Origin: Bigelowiella natans CCMP2755
Lineage: Eukaryota; Cercozoa; Chlorarachniophyceae
Assembly (NCBI GenBank): GCA_000320545.1
Contig: ADNK01003386.1
Span: 1-27,315, forward strand
DNA length: 27,315 nt
Direction of reading: 5' to 3'
The translations under genes and the position numbers were made by a program. Below, in pieces: positions 23,603-27,315 of this stretch (the first letter of the stretch is position 1; each line of letters opens with the position of its first letter). The notes beneath the pieces are model-generated. The model was not told the DNA's origin. It saw nothing but the letters and a program-made list of their open reading frames with translations, and ran no database searches.

Positions 23603-24250
23603 AATTGATTCAAATTGACTTATTCATCGTGATACTACATTATTATCATCATCATCATGTGTGTGTATGTATGAGTTCAATGTTGTACAGTCTTTATTCG
23701 TCGTCATCATCACTCTGCATTCAGTAGTAGTAACGTACACATTCGTCGTTGTACTTGTATTATCCTTGAGGTGGAAGTGTAATAGTTGTTGTTGTACTTG
23801 TATTATCCTTGTGGTGGAGGTGTAATTGTAATTATCAGTCATCATGATCATTTTCTATGTGATGATTATATATTGTCTTTCTTCCTAGATTTAACGATTT
23901 GAACATTTTGCTTCCGGGATTCCTCGGCTTCAGTAATGATATTAAAAATAAGAATAATAAGAAGAATAATGATAAGAATAATAATCGGATTGAGGTTAAA
24001 ATCGATAGCATTTTAGGACCATTTCTACGGCCAAAATTATCAATCTAATTAGATATCAAATCCCTCTAAGATGCATTATTTGGAATCCAAGTTATGCTAT
24101 GAAATTTTGAATTATTTCTGTGTTTCTCACAGTGTTGCATAGTAGCGGTAGTAGAAGTGGTAGTAGTAGTGTCATAGTCGTCTTCAGAGTTAAAATAATG
24201 ATGAGAAAGTCGGGATATTATCATCAATGTATCAATATGACTATAAATCC

Positions 24251-24283
<33 letters not shown>

Positions 24284-24667
24284 ACTTTTTCATCACAGTC
24301 TCATCAGCATCATAAGCCGCATGATGCATCATCCATTTGTTTAACCCTACCCCCTCCCTCCATCTTACTCAGTGCAACAGGTAGAACCGGTACTTTTATT
24401 GTACGCGGTTGCTCTCAATGGTATCCCACTCGTAAGGTAGTAATTGGTGCTTTTGTTATTATTATTGTTGTTGTTATTGTTGTTTTAAGTCATGATGTGG
24501 TATGTACGTGCTTCGATGATCGATAGATGTTCCTATTCAGAGGATACACAAACAACATCATTTGACAGCAATATAATGAGACCAACGCTTTCTTATGTCA
24601 GTCCTTAATGATGTGTCAGTCGTTATTACCACCACTACCACATAGAGTTTTGTGTGTTTGTCAGTGC

Positions 24668-24706
<39 letters not shown>

Positions 24707-24943
24707 TGTGTGTGTATGTGTATCATTCTATATCCCTCCTTCAAACGACGTCTTAGGAAAGTATTCATATCATTACGAAATCGACGCATTGAGGCACGGA
24801 ATGACAATAGGAAGAGGTGCTGATGTGCTACTACTACTGCTGCTACTACTATACTATATAATGCATGTACTAATTCATGTATCTGCTGTATATCAATCAC
24901 ATGATGAAAAATATCCATAATGAGTAGGTAGCATGACGACATG

Positions 24944-24980
<37 letters not shown>

Positions 24981-25013
24981 CGCTCACCACGTATTCTTCT
25001 TCCTGACCATCAC

Positions 25014-25051
<38 letters not shown>

Positions 25052-25215
25052 CAGATGGGCCCTAGCTTTGAGGGATCATCCTGAAACTGCCTCACGTATA
25101 CAGGTTGGTCGCTTACTACCTTCTTGTTGCTTGCTAATGTTGTTGTTGTTGCTTGCTGATGTTGTTGTTGATGTTGTTTCTGAGTGATAATACACTGTTG
25201 TTTGTATTATTAAAA

Positions 25216-25257
<42 letters not shown>

Positions 25258-25466
25258 CATTATATAATGATTTAAAACCCATTGGTGTAGTACGAAGTAA
25301 TATTTATTCAAAATTAGTGAGCGGCAAACAATCAGCATCATTCTAAGATGTGATGCCACACACACACACACACACACACACACATTTGCATCACATATGT
25401 ACGCATCATTGGCGGCATCATCATTTTATAATCGTATGACTCCCTATCATTATCATTGTTATTATC

Positions 25467-25500
<34 letters not shown>

Positions 25501-25634
25501 ATGTAATAGTAACAGTATTCCATACCTCTTTTCACTTCTCTTTTTTTTGTTTCTAATGCTTTGCCTCGTACCATTCTGGTTGTAGGAAGCACAACAGTAC
25601 TCAATCAAGCTCAAATCAGCTGATAACATGGTTA

Positions 25635-25669
<35 letters not shown>

Positions 25670-26089
25670 TGAGGATGTAATGATGTTCATATCTCGATAT
25701 CATCATCACTATCATGCAGAGCGATCTAGTAGGGATGGATTAAATGTTTGAATGATGATATCCAAAGAAATTGGAACATCTATCTTCTTCACGATGTTTG
25801 GTGTGTCATGTTGGCAATAATTGAGAACATAAAAAAACAATTTTATTTTCTTTCATTGCTGTACATCATAATAAAAAATTCTGGAGTCACGGATTTGTTC
25901 ATATTTTATAATAAGGATTATTCCGGCTGTATGTAATGCACGAATTTGTTCATATAATCATCAGGACGTTCTCTATAGCACAGACAACGAAATCGATGAC
26001 CTTCTATCCGTAAGCTAATTTCGATTTTGCTTACGTATTGAAGACATTTTTCCACCATTTCAGCTATCGATCTATCCCGTCATGTTGTC

Positions 26090-26121
<32 letters not shown>

Positions 26122-26437
26122 CATTATTATTATGTGTAGAGCAGTATTTTTATGTCATATTCCCGTTGGTATCGACCTATCGTCCCATGTACAAATTTAT
26201 GATGTACTCAACTGTACTTTGTGGGGGAAATCCAGTATTTGTATGTGTGTGTGTGTGTGTGTTGTCCGTTTATCTTTATTTCTTTTGTGAATTCATATTG
26301 TCGTATAGATCCTTTCAAGTTATGAGTGTTGTGCATGTGCATGATTGTGTGCATGAATGTAGGAAAATGAAATTGACGACTTTGATGCAAGACTCACTGG
26401 CAAGGTAAAAGGGGTGGGCAGCAATGATGTGTCATAA
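16011..26437 (+). CDS. Plastid-targeted membrane protein of the At5g03900-like 'iron-sulfur cluster biosynthesis family' (25 exons)
   Basis: Twenty-five exons with GT/AG borders join in phase into about 550 codons ending at TAA 26435-26437. Exons: 16011-16078, 16271-16342, 16477-16621, 16693-16749, 17083-17170, 17539-17668, 18039-18124, 18364-18413, 18943-18986, 19416-19463, 19578-19605, 20800-20850, 21049-21099, 21422-21491, 21862-21920, 22417-22486, 22885-22980, 23261-23318, 23889-23932, 24373-24436, 24757-24816, 25055-25103, 25586-25630, 25965-26009, 26363-26437. The order is presequence, a first 'LGGQVTIPDVAA...GDLLYKFP' domain, a membrane segment, a Gly-rich loop, 'AIFSYVFGDG', a second similar domain ending 'GTIVYVFPEL', two or three membrane segments and a charged tail. 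This is the layout of the plant/cyanobacterial family named iron-sulfur cluster biosynthesis in Arabidopsis; that role is an annotation and not shown here. The length is close to the family's (about 520, from memory). Most certain are exons 3-9 and 12-23; least certain are exons 1-2 and 11. Confidence 0.85.
16084..16214. repeat. (CTA)n/(CTG)n trinucleotide array in intron 1
   Basis: About 43 CTA units with scattered CTG units. It begins immediately after the intron 1 donor (GTACTACTACC at 16079). Poly-Leu, poly-Thr and poly-Tyr frames across it are not coding. Confidence 0.95.
16693..17668 (+). CDS. Exons 4-6: first winged-helix-like domain
   Basis: Exon 4 (16693-16749, phase 0 to 0) reads 'VISAVEKLGGQVTIPDVAA'. 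Exon 5 (17083-17170, 0 to 1) reads 'TAGIPLQQSQQGLVNLAAL' and ends in 'VQVSKD'. Exon 6 (17539-17668, 1 to 2) reads 'GDLLYKFPSGVRGVLLS', then 'MKQRMIQTWGKTWPVML' and 'ITRVVFG'. A helix with LGG-x-V-T, DVA, A-G-I, a helix with L-x-x-LA, then a strand with GDLLYxFP is the first conserved block of the family. The end of exon 6 leads into the first membrane segment. Confidence 0.85.
16729..16873. repeat. triplicated exon 4 end with donor
   Basis: A 56-base segment (16729-16784) holding the last 21 bases of exon 4 and the donor GTAAAATAATAA is repeated almost exactly at 16818-16873. A shorter middle copy lies at about 16784-16807. The word GATGTTGCAGCGGTAAAATA occurs three times, so three identical 5' splice sites stand in a row. 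Only the first continues the protein in frame with a full exon. Confidence 0.9.
17345..17440. repeat. tandem duplication in intron 5
   Basis: Two copies of about 40 bases share TTTCCTGGTTAGAGATTGG and TGGTACTAAGTAACT. It lies in the intron between exons 5 and 6. Confidence 0.85.
18039..19605 (+). CDS. Exons 7-11: membrane segment, Gly-rich loop, Tyr/Arg-rich linker
   Basis: Exon 7 (18039-18124, 2 to 1) reads 'IMLFASITAITLSITMLA' and a Ser run ending in Asp: membrane segment 1. Exon 8 (18364-18413, 1 to 0) gives 'DNGGGGGGGFMPGPNFFF'. Exon 9 (18943-18986, 0 to 2) gives 'IHIGPSPFDFLRYD'. Exon 10 (19416-19463, 2 to 2) gives 'YAYSSPYRRSRYSTRTR'. Exon 11 (19578 or 19581 to 19605, 2 to 0) gives 'SSTKIQQKL'. 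Cyanobacterial relatives have the same Ser/Asp run, Gly-rich loop, GPSPFDFF-type motif and Tyr/Arg-rich stretch in this order (from memory). The acceptor before exon 8 (ACAAAG) is weak but is fixed by phase. Exon 11 is the least certain of the group. Confidence 0.75.
19005..19160. repeat. (TAG)n-(TTG)n-(AC)n compound microsatellite
   Basis: TAG-type units (from about 19002), then TTG units (about 19049-19080) and, after about 45 bases, AC units (19127-19160). It is in the intron after exon 9. Confidence 0.9.
19606..20799 (+). other. longest intron of the plus gene (1.19 kb)
   Basis: Between exons 11 and 12. It holds (CTA)n (19707-19738), (AT)n (19925-19960), a CAG run (20174-20193), (AAT)n and (TTC)n tracts, and a pyrimidine tract before 20660. 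I found no further exon with certainty. Confidence 0.6.
20800..22486 (+). CDS. Exons 12-16: 'FSYVFGDG' motif and second winged-helix-like domain
   Basis: Exon 12 (20800-20850) reads 'AIFSYVFGDGIPRGLEK', a hallmark of the family. Exon 13 (21049-21099) reads 'ERLKMAAQMIRKSGGAV'. Exon 14 (21422-21491) reads 'VADQLAPYLLDPKEMM'. Exon 15 (21862-21920) gives 'VDERDVLPILQALR'. Exon 16 (22417-22486) gives 'GHPEVTESGTIVYVFPEL'. Phases run 0-0, 0-0, 0-1, 1-0, 0-1. The block repeats the architecture of exons 4-6 (helix, GGAVVADQLA, VLPIL, GTIVYVFP), which points to an internal duplication. The 1.19 kb intron before exon 12 is the longest of the gene, and relatives often have a few residues (xxFLE) just before 'AIFSYVFG', so a tiny exon may be hidden in it. 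Confidence 0.9.
21070..21170. repeat. duplication of the exon 13 end with donor
   Basis: The exon 13 end and donor (GGAGCTGTGGTATGA at 21091-21105) are copied about 60 bases downstream in diverged form (GGACCTGTGGTATGA), preceded by similar AAGGAA and GG-rich words. The second donor lies inside the intron. Confidence 0.7.
21941..22025. repeat. (TAG)n array and a 25-base tandem repeat in intron 15
   Basis: A (TAG)n run (21941-21971) is followed by copies of GTCATGTTATGTAGAAGTAG that carry the (TAG)n flank with them. Confidence 0.85.
22885..24436 (+). CDS. Exons 17-20: linker and C-terminal membrane segments
   Basis: Exon 17 (22885-22980, 1 to 1) reads 'RERAPFPPSYFSEPTISFSQ' and ends 'GGEKFTA'. 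Exon 18 (23261-23318, 1 to 2) gives 'GALCAANLALVLYLGSMLK', a membrane segment. Exon 19 (23889-23932, 2 to 1) gives 'FNDLNILLPGFLGF'. Exon 20 (24373-24436, 1 to 2) gives 'MQQVEPVLLLYAVALNGIPL'. Exons 19 and 20 form a second hydrophobic hairpin. The donor of exon 19 (GTAATG) is followed by an open frame with an Asn/Lys run up to a TAA near 24048; this readthrough is repeat-derived. Confidence 0.85.
23735..23828. repeat. tandem duplication in intron 18
   Basis: Two copies of about 36 bases share TGTACTTGTATTATCCTTG, GGTGGA and GTGTAAT. No exon is affected. Confidence 0.85.
24757..26437 (+). CDS. Exons 21-25: charged C-terminal tail
   Basis: Exon 21 (24757-24816, 2 to 2) reads 'KVFISLRNRRIEARNDNRKR'. 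Exon 22 (25055-25103, 2 to 0) gives 'WALALRDHPETASRIQ'. Exon 23 (25586-25630) gives 'EAQQYSIKLKSADNM'. Exon 24 (25965-26009) gives 'DVLYSTDNEIDDLLS'. Exon 25 (26363-26437) gives 'ENEIDDFDARLTGK', then ten more codons and TAA. Relatives end in a helical tail with 'Y-S/T-T-D/E' and an acidic 'DxFDxRL' (from memory). In exon 25 a GTAAAA donor follows the Lys codon at 26402-26404, so a further short exon is possible, but reading on gives a natural end. Confidence 0.8.
25012..25048. repeat. (CAT)n microsatellite at a splice acceptor
   Basis: About 12 CAT units end six bases before the AG acceptor of exon 22 (AAACAG at 25049-25054). Other CAT tracts lie at 5224-5263, 22345-22375 and 24251-24282. 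Confidence 0.95.
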
Positions 26438-27138
26438 TTCATGGTGAGAAGTGTACAATGGTTGAATGAACATCACACAATCACGCGCAGTGATGTGAAA
26501 TGTATTTGTTGGATTCTCTAATGACGTCCTAGCAGAATTTAGATCGAACACTGATGTGTGGTTTTCATGTTTGATCCATCTAAGATGTGTGAACAGCCTT
26601 GCTTCCACGCTGTGTTCTTTGCACGTGTGCACAAATCCGAATCGATTTGATTGCAAAAGTTGAGGTGCAGAACAACGTGCATGTTGCGTGTCCACGTTTG
26701 TTGCATGTGCATTGGCTGCTGATCAATGCGCCAACAACATGGCGTCAATGCATTTTCGCGCGGTTCCGACGTCTTGCGTGTTGGTGTTCAATTCGTTGGT
26801 CTTGCAGTTTGTGCGGTCCCACACAGTTCATTTTTCATGCATCCGCATTCAGTCGTGCTGGCGTGTCAACGGCTGTGCTCCACGCGCGGCCGCATGCAAT
26901 GCACATGCAGTGAATTGCATTGGCGATTCAAGACCGCATCAATTTTTTGCACCCAATGCAGTTGTTTTGCATGTGACATGCGCAACCGCACATTGATGAG
27001 AAACGAATGTGAAAACATCAATTTCATTGAGCCTGTCACTTCAAATCACAAAAGCACAATGTGCGAACATTCAAAAGGTCGCAACCAAACAAATGGGCTT
27101 CACATTGCAAGGTTTGAAACTTGTTTGCATGTCAGTCT
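26438..27138. other. TGCA-rich subtelomeric block
   Basis: From the stop codon of the plus gene to the first telomere-like repeats the DNA changes character. There are no microsatellites, GC content is higher (GCGCGG, CACGCGCGGCCGC) and the words TGCA, GCAT and CAAT recur. Several overlapping open frames exist (for example 26726-27142 on plus, Cys- and His-rich), but none has a family motif, and they overlap in three frames as expected where the short words lack stops. I regard it as noncoding subtelomeric DNA. Confidence 0.6.
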
Positions 27139-27193
27139 CTAGGGTCAGGGTCAGGGTCAGGATTGGGGTTGGGGTTGGGGTACTGGTCACGAG
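27139..27193 (+). repeat. degenerate telomere-like repeats
   Basis: CTAGGGTCAGGGTCAGGGTC, then GATTGGGGTTGGGGTTGGGG, then a short non-repeat spacer ACTGGTCACGAG. These are TCAGGG and TTGGGG variants at the inner edge of the telomere. Confidence 0.9.
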
Positions 27194-27315
27194 TTAGGGT
27201 TAGGGTTAGGGTTAGGGTTAGGGTTAGGGTTAGGGTTAGGGTTAGGGTTAGGGTTAGGGTTAGGGTTAGGGTTAGGGTTAGGGTTAGGGTTAGGGTTAGG
27301 GTTAGGGTTAGGGTA
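27194..27315 (+). repeat. telomere, (TTAGGG)n
   Basis: About 20 perfect TTAGGG units run to the end of the window. The G-rich strand is the plus strand and runs 5' to 3' toward the right end, as expected for a right chromosome end. Confidence 0.98.

Noticed and set aside
26726-27142. 138-codon plus frame in the subtelomeric block
   Set aside because: It overlaps open frames in the other frames and on the other strand, is Cys/His-rich because of the TGCA words, and has no motif or splice context.
1-27315. CRISPR array, tRNA, rRNA or transposon
   Set aside because: The tandem repeats are microsatellites without unique spacers. I saw no tRNA cloverleaf, rRNA core sequence, transposase or reverse transcriptase motif, or terminal inverted repeats.

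Overview
This window is the right-hand end of a eukaryotic chromosome. It finishes in about 20 perfect TTAGGG repeats (27194-27315). It is AT-rich and packed with microsatellites, mainly (AT)n, (TG)n, (CTA/TAG)n, (CAT/ATG)n, (TTC/GAA)n and (CAA)n. No long open reading frame is a gene by itself. The coding sequence lies in small exons of about 25-150 nt between microsatellite-filled introns, and I rebuilt it by joining non-repetitive segments with GT/AG borders and matching reading phase. A plastid-type protein with a signal-peptide-like presequence, Pro-Ser surface-protein repeats and TTAGGG telomeres suggest a photosynthetic protist with a secondary plastid, probably an ochrophyte (diatom or relative). 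The rank is an inference.

Layout: (1) 1-973 is 3' flanking DNA with GA, AT and TG microsatellites. (2) About 974-15188 on the minus strand is a very exon-rich gene, or two adjacent genes. It has a Cys-, Tyr- and Ser-rich N-terminal part, a long middle with repeats of the type 'A-x-x-S-N-G-K-V-I-x-W-G' (RCC1-like), and a Pro-Ser-rich tail ending at 974. (3) 15189-16010 separates two divergent genes. It holds local duplications, a minus-strand relic that reads like an antibiotic-biosynthesis-monooxygenase (ABM) domain with four in-frame stops, a (GGTT)n tract and a long (CAA)n tract. (4) 16011-26437 on the plus strand is the best-supported gene: 25 phase-compatible exons giving about 550 residues. 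It resembles the plant/cyanobacterial family annotated in Arabidopsis as 'iron-sulfur cluster biosynthesis family protein' (At5g03900-like). (5) 26438-27138 is a subtelomeric block almost free of microsatellites and strongly enriched in TGCA. (6) 27139-27315 holds degenerate and then perfect telomere repeats.

The two genes are divergent. The plus gene probably makes a plastid membrane protein and the minus gene a secreted or surface repeat protein, so no shared pathway is implied. The most unusual structural features are 5' splice sites that are the first unit of (GTA)n-type microsatellites, and short tandem duplications that copy exon 3' ends together with their splice donors.
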